64,000 nt of DNA from Petaurus breviceps papuanus. Its lineage: Eukaryota; Chordata; Mammalia; Diprotodontia; Petauridae. The first letter of the stretch is position 1. The number at the start of each line of letters is the position of its first letter. The notes beneath the pieces were generated by a model that worked only from the letters and a program-made list of their open reading frames with translations, did no database searches and was not told the DNA's origin. The position numbers were made by a program, and so were the translations under genes. This document shows, piece after piece, positions 32,778-43,760 of the stretch. The DNA is taken from assembly GCA_028583685.1 (NCBI GenBank), contig JAMXIF010001253.1, positions 101,336,677 through 101,400,676 of the forward strand, written 5' to 3'.

Positions 32778-32970
32778 GGAAATGTGTTATAGTGGATAGA
32801 ATGATGAACTTGGAGGTAGGATTACCTGTGTTAATGTCACACCTCTAACATTTTAACCATGGGTAAGTCACTTTAAGCCTCAGGCAACTAAAACTCTTAA
32901 GTTATAGATGTTGCAAAAAGTTATAAAGGTTGCAGAAAGGGAGTCTCCGCTGCAATGAAATTATAGGTCC
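32778..32970 (+). mobile_element. MIR SINE
   Basis: TGTGTTATAGTGGATAGAAT, GATGAACTTGGAGGTAGGAT, TGGGTAAGTCACTTTAAGCC and CTCAGGCAACTAAAACTC. Confidence 0.7.
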
Positions 32971-32994
32971 TTGACATTGACATAAAGAATCAAA

Positions 32995-33185
32995 GAACTT
33001 AGACCTAGAAAGAACCTTAGAAGTCATCTGGTCCAACCTTTTATTTTATATATGTGGTGACTGAGGCCTGAGGTGGTTAAGTCAAGTCAATTAACTGTTG
33101 TCAGTTCTAAGGAGCTGAGTCAGAATTTGAATCCAGGTCTTTTCACTCCAAATATATTGTTCTTTCCAGTGAACTTTAAGTTACT
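32995..33185 (-). mobile_element. MIR-class SINE, reversed
   Basis: AACTTAGACCTAGAAAGAAC, AAGTCATCTGGTCCAACC, CAGAATTTGAATCCAGGTCT and TTTCACTCCAAATATATTGT. Lies tail-to-tail with the forward MIR just before it. Confidence 0.65.
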
Positions 33186-33359
33186 GAGCTTTGTCTCTGA
33201 TCATTTTCTTCATCTGTGAAATGGAAACAATACTTGCCTTGCTTATTTTTATAGAGAGCATGAAGTTTTTTTTGAATCTTTAATAAATAATTATTTTAAA
33301 AATATTTTGTTCAATTTTTAATCTCACCTTTTAAAATCTTTATTTTTTTATAATTTAAA

Positions 33360-33475
33360 ATATGAGTACACCTATAATTTTTAATAAACAAATATACAAA
33401 TATTGAGGATGCAGGCTCAAATTTTTTTTTTTACCGATGGGGACATGATCAAATAGGTTTGGAGACCATTGTTTT
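33360..33475. mobile_element. hAT-like terminal fragment
   Basis: Ends GGTTTGGAGACCATTG, close to the inverted hAT tip CAGTGGTCTCCAAACC that I recall from Charlie-type elements; GAGGATGCAGGCTCAAA precedes it. The other end is not identifiable in the AT-rich DNA at 33250-33360. Confidence 0.4.
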
Positions 33476-33945
33476 AGTCTACCTAATGTCACTTAATTAT
33501 CTTGTTAGGTCATAAAACAAGTTGTACAAAAAGCTGTGGTGCATATATAGTCTTAGGCAATTATAAGAAAGACAAGATTAATATTGATGACTTGCCATAC
33601 TTGTTGAACTCATTTGGGTCCTTTATGTTAGAGAATACCTTTTTCTTAAGTGTAAAATGAGACAGAAAGGACAGGGAGTGGGAGGACATCCCCTTCCCTC
33701 CACTACCCCAATCCTTTGAAATTTGTACCTTCTTGGCTATATGTAGTGAGCAGTTAATGAGCTAATGTGTATACCCACATACATGTTACATATATACACA
33801 CATACATGCATACTCACATACATTCAACTCAGAAAATCTTAGACTGATTAATTTATATAATTCAAGATGTATATTCTGTTTCAGCCATATCCTCTCTGGA
33901 TCATATCCATTGAGAGTTGCCTATAGGCCAAGAGATCCACCACAG
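33476..33945. other. Unclassified; ACATACA-rich stretch
   Basis: No gene. 33770-33830 is an impure TACA/CACATA repeat. Confidence 0.45.
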
Positions 33946-33949
33946 GATA

Positions 33950-34062
33950 ACAGGATTAGGACTGAAAGGACCTAAGAAATCATTTCTAAACCAAAACCCT
34001 CATTATACAGGAGAGGAAACAGAGATCCAGAAAAGCTAAGTGACTTCAGAAAAGACCAGAAA
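33950..34062 (-). mobile_element. MIR-class SINE fragment, reversed
   Basis: GGATTAGGACTGAAAGGACC, CCTCATTATACAGGAGAGGA and AAGCTAAGTGACTTCAG. Confidence 0.6.
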
Positions 34063-34064
34063 GA

Positions 34065-34300
34065 AGTTCAAGAGGCTCCATAGACAAATACTTACTAGCC
34101 TTGTGACCCTAGACAAGTCACTTAATCACTGTCTGCCTCAGTTTCCTCACCTGTAAAATGAAAATAATAATAGCACCTACCTCACAAGGTTGTTGTGAGG
34201 ATCAAAAGAGATAATGATTATAAAGTGCTTGGTACAGTGCCTGGAACATAGTAGGTATCATATAAATATTAGTTATTATTATTATTCCAAATTTAATAGA
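34065..34300 (+). mobile_element. MIR SINE
   Basis: CTAGCCTTGTGACCCTAGAC, CTGCCTCAGTTTCCTCACCT, CACAAGGTTGTTGTGAGGAT and TAAAGTGCTTGGTACAGTGC. Another reversed MIR remnant follows at 34395-34510 (AAGTTAAGTGACTTGTCAAA). Confidence 0.8.
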
Positions 34301-34510
34301 CTTTTAAAAATAAATAAACTATATAATAGAAGTTCACAGTTTCATACACATCTCTCTATATATATTGAAATGTTCATGTTTGCTAATTTAAAAAAAGAAT
34401 TTTTTTTAAAGTTAAGTGACTTGTCAAAGCTTGTGCAAGTAATACATAGCAGAGTGAGGGGCTAAGCTTAAGGAAGTCTGTAGTCAACTCAGTGCTCTTC
34501 CCTTCCAGTG

Positions 34511-35990
34511 CCTGTCCTACTTCTCTGTCTAAGAGAGAGGCTAAAGACCTTGGAGGTATATGCTGGATGTGCTGCTAGTTCCTGGCATGTCTACATAAGC
34601 TCCTCCTGTGTGTGGAGCATCAAACTAAATAAATGAGATTAATAGAACTAACTACCATAGATGGGGGATGAGAAATCTGCTTCTGGTCATTTATTGAGCA
34701 TCAGTGGGCTCACAGTCTGTATTTGATAGTCAAACAAAAACATAAGGGAATGCTGGGAAAAACTTGAAAGGCTAATGGGGAAAATAACTTAAATTTGTTT
34801 ATAGATCACATCGAGTTTAGCTGTTTTTTTTTTTTTAAGTATGGAAAAAACAGACTCCAACTACTTTCCTTTCAAGAGGAAAGGCCAATTTTTTTTTCAG
34901 GGAGCTTACGTCAGAGTAGAAAATGAAGCTTTGATCAAACAATGTCTTGACTTCCTATGTATATTTCTTTGTTCCGCAAAGGGCCTTAATGTGTTTTCAT
35001 CTTGGGTCAAAGAAGAGCTTGTCCTAGAGGAACTGCACCTTCATTGGAAGATCAATAAAAAGATGGAATCCTTTTCAGTAAGTCTCAGGCCCTCTGAGAT
35101 GCGTAGGTTGGCAGGCAGATTTCTTCAGGCAGCCTGAGCTAGCCACCTCAAATGGAGTTTAGGTCATTTGAATTCGAAAAAGGCCCATACATGTATGCAC
35201 ACTCTCACCAAATCAATAAAAAATCAGAGCAAACAGAAGCAACATAATATAATAAAGGTATTTTGTAGCCAAGCAATGCTCTTGGTGAAGAGCAAGGCTT
35301 TCTCTGTGTGTCAAATATGAGGACACATTTCCGTTTGAGCTGAGAGAAGTGTAAATTCTCTTGCTCTTCACTCTTTTATTTGGACACATCCATAAAATGT
35401 GAAAGCTTAACAGACTACCCAGGCTGGGACTCCCAGCGTGCAGTAAATGTGCTGCCATGTTCCTTCTAAGGGCCCTGTTAGGAGGAGGTGCTAATGAGAC
35501 TGTCTTCTTAAACAAGCTTCTCAGTTGTGTCATTTTCATCAAGTTCACTGGCATGTAAGTATAACCCCACATTCCTGGATAAAACACATAAATTCAATAA
35601 AATAGCTGCATTGGCTCTTTTCTGGAGGCAGAAGGAAAAGAATGTCAAACCCCCATTGTTCACTGTTTCTAACAGACCTCCATTGTATAACTCTTATGAC
35701 TTTTCAGCCCGAAGTTCCAAGCTGAAGATAATAGCTTAAAAGGCCATCTGAACCCATACTGTTATGTAGATGAAAGAAAGTCTTTAAAATTAATCTATGG
35801 CATCTTTGAATAATAAAGGAGGGCAGTCATCTAACCCCCTTTCCTGGGCCAAACCAGTAAGCCCATCCAGCAAAAATGCCAAGATTCAGCTCCTCAAAAC
35901 CAGAGCCTGACATAGTAGAAACACAGCAAATTCTCCAACAGATTTCTCTTTCTGACCCTTCCCCCTTTACAAATGTGTAACAGTGCCTTG
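34511..35990. other. Longest apparently single-copy block
   Basis: No repeat recognised over about 1.4 kb. Plus-strand frame 34841-35137 (98 codons) and minus-strand frame 35213-35587 (124 codons) carry no known motif and no convincing exon signals. Balanced composition suggests possible conserved non-coding DNA, best at 34820-35160 and 35260-35740; conservation cannot be judged from one sequence. Confidence 0.4.
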
Positions 35991-35994
35991 CTAT

Positions 35995-36060
35995 TTCATT
36001 ATCTATAAAATACATATATATTTTATATATTATATGTATATATGTACACACACATGCATA
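35995..36060. repeat. TA/CA-rich simple repeat
   Basis: TATATATTTTATATATTATA and CACACACATGCAT type sequence. Confidence 0.8.
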
Positions 36061-36082
36061 GAATAGCTAAAAAATGTCACAT

Positions 36083-36320
36083 CGTTCAGTCGTTTTTAGG
36101 CATGTCCAATGCTTCATGATCCCATTTGGGGTTTTCTTGGTAAAGATGCTGGAGTAGTTTTCCCTTTTCTTCTCCAGATCATTTTACAGCTGAGGAAACA
36201 TGCAAATAGGGTGAAATGACTCGCCCAGGATCACATAGCTAGTAAGTGTCTAAGGCTGGATATGAACTCAGGAAGATGAATCTTCCTGACTCTAGGCCTG
36301 GCACTCCATACACTAAGCTA
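36083..36320 (-). mobile_element. WSINE1-like SINE, reversed
   Basis: CGTTCAGTCGTTTTTAGGCA, GGTTTTCTTGGTAAAGATGC, TCATTTTACAGCTGAGGAAA, GACTCGCCCAGGATCACATA and the reversed head with CCTGACTCTAGGCCTGGCAC. Confidence 0.8.
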
Positions 36321-36384
36321 ACAACACACACATACTACATATATTTATGCATGTATTACACACACATATATACATGCATTTATG

Positions 36385-36545
36385 AAATGCCTACTCTGTG
36401 CTAAGCTCTGGGAATACAAGTACCATGAAAAAAATAATCCCTACTCACAAGGAGCTTATCTTTTAATGAGAGGAGAATACAAAGATGTATGTATAGTCTA
36501 CATATAAGGAGAATAAATACAAATTAAAAGTACTTAAATATAAGA
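36385..36545 (-). mobile_element. L2 3' end, reversed
   Basis: GAAATGCCTACTCTGTGCTA, AGCTCTGGGAATACAAG and CTACTCACAAGGAGCTTATC. Followed by a 24-base direct repeat of TGAGAGCACTAGTATT at 36557-36572 and 36581-36596. Confidence 0.65.
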
Positions 36546-36667
36546 TAGTTTGAGAATGAGAGCACTAGTATTTGGACTAGTGAGAGCACTAGTATTATAC
36601 GTGTGTATAAACATTTGTGTGTGTATGTGTGTGTGTGTATCTCTGTTTGGTTCAGACCTATGCTTCA

Positions 36668-36865
36668 TCATTTTAAGATATTCCCAGCATGGAAACTCCT
36701 TCCTCTGATGGAGACTGTCAAATCCTCTACAGTATAGAGTCTTTGAGAATTTCCTCGGGCATTGATTGAGTGGTATATGACTTATAATTAAGGTCACATA
36801 ACTACTGTAGGTCAGAGGACTTGAACCCATGTCTTTCTGACTTCAAGAAGACTTTCCTTCCTGCT
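36668..36865 (-). mobile_element. Marsupial SINE (third type), reversed
   Basis: GGAAACTCCTTCCTCTGATG, GAGTCTTTGAGAATTTCCTC and GAGGACTTGAACCCATGTCT. Same family as 11885-12305 and 28215-28640. Confidence 0.65.
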
Positions 36866-37097
36866 TTCATTCGGTGGTATTAATAAGAAATTATTGTAAA
36901 GCTTTTTTCAAATTATAGGTGTTTTATAAAGATATAAATTATTACATTGCTAACTTCTATTAGATCTGATAATGATTCAGACTATTGTGGGGATAACTTC
37001 AGGACTTGATATACCAAGTAGGAAGTCTCTTATTTGGGTGAAGGTATGACAACATCTGGATGTTCATTTTATAGAGAGTCTGCCTGGTATAAGGCAA

Positions 37098-37436
37098 TGG
37101 TTCTCACAGTTTTTTTTTTTCTATAGTGAAGATTTCTTTTGAACACCAAACCTTTAACAAAGTCCTACATAACAGTACTTGTATTATTAAAATGTTTTAA
37201 GAAATATATGACAAAAAACTACTATGATTTCAGTAATGATGTATTTTATTAATCACAAAAGCATCTACATACATTTGAAAAATAGGACTGTGTGAGGCAT
37301 ATTATTGAATATCATGTATGCAGCTGTAGCTAAAGACCAAAATGGCAATCCTTGGGGTGCCAATAGATTCAGGGACACATTGCAATAACTCCACACCCCT
37401 CTAGAGGTCCACAAGCCACAGATTAGGAGCCACTGA
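37098..37436. mobile_element. hAT/Charlie-like non-autonomous element
   Basis: Starts AATGGTTCTCACAGTTTTTT and ends ATTAGGAGCCACTG; the tips are degenerate inverted repeats like the Charlie-type CAGTGGTTCTC. About 340 bases with no coding sequence. A matching 8-bp target duplication is not evident. Confidence 0.45.
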
Positions 37437-37539
37437 TCAAGTGGGAAAACGATATGAGTCATGTGACATACATTATAATGCTTTCATTAACTAAGTAGGT
37501 GACCCTTGAAAATCACTTACCCTTCCTACATTGGGATTT

Positions 37540-37770
37540 TCTGATCTGATAGAAAGTACATTTCCCAAGGGCAGTCACTATTTCTTTTGTCTTTTTATCC
37601 AGAGTGCCTGGTACATAGTTGAATTTAATAAATACTGTTGAGTCATTGGTTGATTGATTAATCTGCAAATTGGGGATAGTACTACCTTCCCCTAATTAAC
37701 TCACAGGGTAAATATGAAGATAAATTGGAAAATAGGTGGCAAAGTTAAAAGTGCCATATGTTATATAAAA
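37540..37770 (+). mobile_element. L2 3' tip, then MIR-like tail
   Basis: CCAAGGGCAGTCACTATTTC, CAGAGTGCCTGGTACATAGT, TTAATAAATACTGTTGAGTC (L2), followed by an MIR-like tail TGCAAATTGGGGATAGTACT. Confidence 0.6.
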
Positions 37771-38259
37771 TGAATTTAATTTTAGCAATATACTTTTCTA
37801 CTTTGCTACTTGACTTACTGAGTTATGATTCAACTTGCAAAGTAATTTATTACTGATAATTCTGTCACAAATCCAGTTCCTTTTTATCTTTCAGAAACCA
37901 AGTTTTGGGGGTGTACATTTAGAATTTTTATTGATATGATTTGTTTTTTTACATTTCCTGCATTTCTAAATATATCTACATTTTTTTTTACATCTATAAT
38001 TTCCAAACAGTTGCCAAATATTGCCATTTCTACCTTTGGAACAGCATTTGTACCTGTCACCTTATCTCTACTCAGCCACCATATTAATTCATGTACTTAT
38101 CATCTGATCTCTGGATTATTACAAATGCCTCCTAATTGGTATCCCAACCTCTCAAGTCTCTTCACTTTATTCTACACACTGCTGCCAAAGTAATTTTCTC
38201 TAAGGGCAAAGCAGAAGATATTATTCCCCCACTCAATAAACTCTAGTGACTCCCTATTC

Positions 38260-38959
38260 TTTTTTTTTTCTTTCAATTTCTATTTTGCCCTCTGGTTCTG
38301 GAATATCAGGGCAATTTTCCTTGAGAATTTTTTGAAAGATGATGTCTAGGCTCTTTTTTTGATCATGGCTTTCAGGTAGTCCAATAATTTTAAAATTATC
38401 TCTCCTGGATCTATTTTCCAGGTCAGTGGTTTTTCCAATGAGATATTTCACATTACCTTCTATTTTTTTCATTCATTTGGATCTTTTTTATAGTATCTTG
38501 ATTTCTCATAAAGTCATTAGCTTCCATTTGTTCCAATCTAATTTTGAAGGAATTATTCTCTTCAGGAGTTTTTGAAATCCCTTTTCCATCTGGCAAATTT
38601 GGCTTTTTAAGGCATTCTTCTCCTCATTGGCTTTTTGGGCCTCTTTTGCCATTTGAGTTAGTCTATTTTTTAAGGTGTTATGTTCTTCAGTATTTTGGGG
38701 GTCTCCTTTAGCAGGCTGTTGACTCTCTTTTCCTGATTTTCTTTCATCATTCTCATTTCTCTTCCCAGTTTTTTCTCCACTTCCCTTACTTGATTTTCAA
38801 AATCCTTCTTGAGCTCCTCCATGTCCTGTAACCGATTCATATTTTTCTTGGAGGCTTTTGATGCAGGAGTTTTTACTTTGTTGTCTTCTTCTATGTTTTG
38901 ATTTTCTTTGTCCCCCCCAAAAAGATTCTTTGGTCTGATTGCGCTTCCTGTTTGCTCAT
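38260..38959 (-). pseudogene. L1 ORF1 remnant, C-terminally truncated
   Basis: The product is the L1 RNA-binding chaperone. A coiled-coil-like part (ELKKDFENQVREVEKKLG) lies near 38700-38830. The clearest frame, 38472 down to 38254, begins MKKIEGNVKYL and has ENRSRRDNFKIIGLPE, the start of the ORF1 RRM domain. It ends in IEIERKKKE, where the A-tail begins. Frame shifts and stops occur upstream. The C-terminal domain is missing. Confidence 0.8.
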
Positions 38960-39661
38960 CTTGCCAGTCAATTACTTGACTTTTGAGCTCTTTGCAGTGG
39001 TAGAACTCTGCTTCCAGAGTGAAGAGAGCTGTGTCCCAAATTTCTGGGGTTTTGCACAGTTGTTGTCAGAGCTATTGTCAGAGCTATGAGGAGATCACCC
39101 TCTCTAAAGATGCCACAAGCTCTGGCACACTAGCACTCCTTACCCCAGGACCACCACCCAAGACTGTGACCCAGATTCAAGCAGGTCAAAGCAAGAGTGA
39201 TTACCCTCTGAATAATTGTGTGGTCCCCCTACAATCTGCAGGAAAGGAGGTCCAGAGGCATCCACACAACAGCAGCTACAGTCACCTCTGCTGACCTGGG
39301 GGCAGGGGCCAGACTCTTCTCTCACCCAGTTCCAACAGAGTTCCCTACTGACCTCTTACTTTCTCATTGGCATTTATGGATTGAGAAATCTGGAAACTGC
39401 CACAGCTGCTGGTGATTCATTCTCCTGAAGTTTGCTCCAGCAGGTCTGGGCAACCACAGCTGCACTCAGCTCCTAGTTCCATGTAATAGACCCTTCTTGT
39501 CAGCCTGCCAGGCTGCCTTTAATGGGAGATTTGTTTCTGTCACTTTGTGGGTTCTGTAGCTCTAAAATTTGTTTAGAGTCATATTTTACAGGTATTGGAG
39601 GTGGTTGGAATGGGAGCTCAAGAAAGTTGCTGCTTTTACTCTGCCATTTTGGCTCTGCCCC
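38262..39661 (-). mobile_element. 5'-complete, 3'-short L1 (half-L1-like)
   Basis: Read on the minus strand it starts with the L1 5' end GGGGCAGAGCCAAAATGGCA (39661 downward), has a 5' UTR of about 0.7 kb, then ORF1 from ATG 38957-38959, and stops inside ORF1 followed by an A-run (T-run at 38260-38269). Target copies CTCCCTATTCTTTTTT (38250-38265) and CTCCCATTCTTTTTT (39662-39676) flank it. So the transcript that was inserted ended within ORF1, and ORF2 is absent. This resembles HAL1 (half-L1) elements, or internal polyadenylation of an L1 RNA. Confidence 0.75.
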
Positions 39662-39670
39662 CTCCCATTC

Positions 39671-39719
39671 TTTTTTAAAAAAAAAAATATATATATATAT
39701 GTATATACTCAGATTTTTA

Positions 39720-39758
<39 letters not shown>

Positions 39759-41289
39759 ATCTATTCATATTAATCAGCAAAAAATTCACTTTTTCTTCCT
39801 TTCACCCACACCCCCACCTCCCATTCCCAAATGAGAATTGAAGAAAAATAAAACTCCTGTTACAAGTATATATGGTCAAGCAAAACAAATTTCCACATTG
39901 GCCATATCCAAAAATATACACTTTTTATTCTTCACTTTGAGTTCTTCATCTCTATCAGGAGCCAGGTAGCATGTTTTGTTATTAGTCCTCTGGAATAGTG
40001 GTCCATCACTATGTTGATTAGAGTTCCTAACTCTTTTGAAGTTGTTTGTCTTTACCAAATTATTGTAATTGAAGATTCTGCTAGCTTCACTCTGCATCAG
40101 TTCTTACAAGTCCTCCCAGGTTTTTCTAAAACCATCCCCTTCATCATTTCTTACAGCAAAGTAGCATTCCATCACATTTATATGCCATAACTTGTTCAGC
40201 CATTCTTCCTTTGATGGGCACCCTCTCAGATTCCCATTCTTAACCACCTGAAAAAGAGCTTCTGATAATTTTGTACAAATTAGAATTTGTTTTACCTGGA
40301 ACGAATCCCTCCTTTAATCTCCTTTTCTTCTTCCTTCTTCCCCTGCTGAATGAGATATATTTCTGTATTGGTGTGTATGTGTATTTTTTCTTCCTTTGAC
40401 CAGTTCAGATGAGAGTGAATTTCAAGTGTCAGTTGCGGTCCCCCCCCCCCCCCCTCATCATCCTCCTTGTTTGTACAGATGTCTACATTATTATGGGGGA
40501 TAATTTTCCCTAACCTTCCTTTCTCTTTCCAAGATAGCGAATCCCCATTTAAAACTTTCTCTTATGGTATCAAAACACTCCCTGGTCTTCTCTTAATAGA
40601 CTCCATGGGTTTGTGTCTGAGTCATAGTAGACTGCTGCTGGACTCAGCCACTATTAGCCTGTTTCAGAGTGATGGAACAACAGGCTTCACTTTGTTCTGG
40701 ACTCCTTGCCCTACTTATTCCTCTGTAGGCTTCAGACTGGGCTAGATGCTAGAAATGATTTTTTATTCTATTCTGCTTTTTTTTTTAATTATTATTTATT
40801 TATTTTTATTTTATTTATTCTATTCTGCTCCTGGGATGTGAGGCATACTACTGCTGCTGCTTTCTTCTTAACTTCCTCCTCTTTTGGTATACAGACTATA
40901 GCCTGAGGCTTCCCTAAGCCAGTAAAATACTCCTAGGTGTAGGTACCCCTCTCAGTACATCTTAGAACTGCGACCCAGATCCCAAAGCTGCCAATTAGCA
41001 CATGTTCCCACACAGCAAACTACCATAGGTCTGGGAACCCCTCTTGTCCTAATGCTCAGCCTCCCTCAGGGGGTGCTCCATAGTTGGCATACTTCTGGAC
41101 AGACCCCCTCCCCAGTGTTCACAAGCTTCTCTGTCTCTGTGTGCCAACATAGGATGGAAAAATGACTCACTGGGCCTTTTTCTTGGCTTTCCCCATCAGA
41201 GTTCAATATGATGTGTTTTCTAAATCTGTTTTCAAGAATTGGGGGTTGAGCTCACTGTTCTTCTATATACTCCATCATCTTGACACCCC
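39671..41289 (-). mobile_element. Second L1, minus strand, with internal loss
   Basis: 39790-40290 is reversed L1 3' UTR and ORF2 C-terminus: on the minus strand, YYFAVRNDEGDGF-type sequence near 40120-40170, with CATCAGTTCTTACAAGTCCT on the plus strand. 40300-41289 looks like an L1 5' region, ending at its start GGGGTGTCAAGATGATGGAG (minus strand, 41289 downward), which has a YY1-type CAAGATG core. Most of ORF1 and ORF2 are absent. Abuts the element at 38262-39661. The 5' identification is less sure than the 3'. Confidence 0.6.
39680..39757. repeat. (TA)n and (CT)n microsatellites
   Basis: AT repeats at about 39686-39702 and CT repeats at about 39723-39755, in the 3' tail of the second L1. 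A C-homopolymer of about 16 lies at 40439-40454. Confidence 0.9.
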
Positions 41290-41529
41290 ATGCTCCTATT
41301 ATTCTTTAGGATAAAATATAAATTCCTCTGTCTTTTAAAACCCTTCACAACCCCGCTCTAACCTATCTTTCCAGACTCATTATATATATTCCCCTTTTTT
41401 CACTCTATGGTCCAGACAAACTAGCCAGCTGTTCCCCATTTTGCATAGATGGCGCTTCATCTCCTCTCTGTTCTTTTTCACTGCCTCTCCTCATGTCTTA
41501 AATGCACTCCTTTTTTACCTTTGCATCTG

Positions 41530-42005
41530 TTGAAGCAGTAATATCTCCTAGGTTCCTTGTCACTCAGAGTAGGCTGGTTTTCTCTAGGGCCCTACCATAT
41601 AGTCTGGTCTAGCTTTTCATAAGTTTCTACCCCACACAGACTTTTCCTTAAATAGGAAAAAAAAAACCCTTTTCCTTAAAAGTTATTAAAACTGTCTTTG
41701 AGACTTAATTGGCTCAAGAGACTAAGACTTGAATGTTTGCCATAGCTTTTTGGTGGCCTAAGTATCCAAGCCAACGCGAGAGAAGTCAGGATCTCCTCCC
41801 TCCGGCTTCACACACAGGTCTGACCACTGTGACACCATGGTGGATGTGAAGGTAGAGAAGCTGTACCCAAATGAATCAATGCTGTATCCTTGATGAATAT
41901 CCTTTCCAAGGGACTACTAAGGAAATTTCTTTTTCTTAAGCCATTAGCTCTCCTATGAGGGTTTATTTTGTTCCAGTTTGGAACTTAAACCACCAGAACA
42001 CCATG
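41530..42005. mobile_element. About 475-bp insertion in L2, possible LTR fossil
   Basis: L2 sequence stops near CATCTGTTGAAG and resumes near TGTTAAGCCTCAGAGG. The insert has no ORF and contains CTTAAGCCATTAGCTCTCC and TTGTTCCAGTTTGGAACTT, which recall an LTR 3' part. A short TGTT at both borders could be a 4-5-bp duplication. It looks old and solitary; family unknown. Confidence 0.35.
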
Positions 42006-42226
42006 TTAAGCCTCAGAGGCCTCACAGAATCCCTCACTTCCTTCATGACACAGTTGAAGTGATGCTTTCTATGCAAAATCTTTCATGATGCCCCCCAACC
42101 CTAACTTGTGTTTAACTACCTTTATTTTACTTAGCATTTATCCTGAATTTATTCTGTTTACACATATATGTATGGACATGTTGTTTCCCCTGACAGAATG
42201 TAAACTCCATAAGAGTAGGAATTGTT

Positions 42227-42570
42227 TCGATAGACTTAGCCCTTCTCAGCAATGCAAGGACCTAAAACAAGCCCAAAGGACTCATGATGGTAAATGCCAT
42301 CCACATCCAGAGAAAGAACCATGGAGTCTGAATGAAGAGTGAAGCAGACTGTTTTTTTTTTTTTGTTTTGTTTTCTCTTTCTCATAGTCTCTCCCATTCA
42401 TTATAATTCTTCTATGCAACATGACTAATGTGAAAATGTGTTTAATAGGACTGTATGTGTTGAACCATATCATATTGCATGCCATCTTCAGGAGGGAGGA
42501 GAAGAAAATTTAAAACTTATGGAAGTAAATGTTGAAAACTAAAAATAAACGAATTAATTAATTTTTTAAA
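42227..42570 (+). mobile_element. L1 3' UTR insertion with 13-bp target duplication
   Basis: GACTTAGCCCTTCTCAGCAA, GAACCATGGAGTCTGAATGA and CATGACTAATGTGAAAATGT are the marsupial L1 3' UTR, ending A-rich. Flanked by AGTAGGAATTGTT (42214-42226) and AGTGGGAATTGTT (42571-42583), one mismatch. It sits inside the L2 tail, and the L2 resumes directly after it. Confidence 0.92.
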
Positions 42571-42664
42571 AGTGGGAATTGTTCAGTTTTCTTTGTCTTT
42601 ATATTCCCAGAGCATAAGGCTATGCCTGGCACATAATAGGCACTTAATAAATATTTGTTGCTTG

Positions 42665-43430
42665 ATTACATTATCCAATATATCCTTCCCTCCCCCTCCC
42701 AGAGAACCATCCTTTATAACAAAGAATAAAAAAGAGACTATAAATAGTTCAGCAAAACTAGCCAATACATCAACTAGATCCAACATTCTATGCTCTTCCC
42801 CACACATATAGTCTCCCACATCTTTGGAGAAAGGAGAGAGATACAGTCTCATATTTTTTCCTTTGGAGTCAAATTTGATCATTATAATTTCATAGCATTA
42901 ATTTGTTGGTTATCATTTTTATTGTATTTTGGTTATTGTTTTATTATATTTTATGTGGTTATTTTTCTATTCATTTTGAATTCAGTGTATATATTGTATT
43001 TCTGGTTCTCATCTACTTATTTCACTTTGGATCTGTTCGTATATGTCTTCCCATGTTATTCTGTATTTGTAATATTCATTGTTTTTGACAGTGAAGTAAT
43101 ATTCCATTAAATTCATGGAACCCAAATTCTTTTAGTCAGTTCCTAGATGATGGCCATTTACTTTGTTTTCAATTCTTTGCTACCACGGAAAGGGATGCTA
43201 TAAATATCTTGGAATCCATGGGACATTTCCTTCTATCTCTGACCTTCTTGGTGCCATGTAGCAATGGGATCTTTAGGTCAAAAGTTATAAACATTACAAT
43301 CATTTTTAAAACATAATTCTAAATTGCTTACAGGATGGTTGGACCAATCCAGAGCTCTGCCAATAGTGTATTAGTGTATGTGACTAGTCCCAATACTTAT
43401 CATCATTATCAATTTGAATTTTTCTTTAAA
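42665..43430 (-). mobile_element. L1 3' end, reversed
   Basis: GTAATATTCCATTAAATTCA, GTTTTCAATTCTTTGCTACC, GGATCTTTAGGTCAAAAGTT and GGATGGTTGGACCAATCCAG are the reversed ORF2 C-terminus and 3' UTR. Short frames inside are not genes. Confidence 0.75.
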
Positions 43431-43760
43431 AATTTTTTTACTCATGCTTTTTAAAAAAATACCACAGTAGTTTCCTACTTCCTACCCCACTGAACTCTGT
43501 CTAATAACAGAAAAGTAGTTAAGTAAAACTGATTGATGAAGCAACCATATTTGATAACATATACAACATTCTGCATCTGTAGTCTCCCATTTCCACTAAA
43601 CATTTGTTCTCTGGGATGAAGATTGCTCATTGAAATTCCTTTTAGTGGTTGGTTGGCTTGAACATTACTGCAGTATGATATATGCTGTTCTACTATTTTT
43701 ACTTTCTTCATTCTGCATATATTCCTATTTCTTGCCATGTTCTTTTAGATTAATCACATT

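Larger units (their letters stand above)
38005..42660 (+). mobile_element. L2 LINE, interrupted several times
   Basis: L2 sequence at 38005-38261 (CAAACAGTTGCCAAATATTG ... ACTGCTGCCAAAGTAATTTT ... ACTCAATAAACTCTAGTGAC) resumes at about 41293 (CTTTAGGATAAAATATAAAT, AAACCCTTCACAACCCCGCT), continues after another insertion at about 42010 (GCCTCACAGAATCCCTCACT) and ends at 42590-42660 (CATAATAGGCACTTAATAAA). Inserted material totals about 3.9 kb. The pieces are colinear, so this was one L2 copy. Confidence 0.85.
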
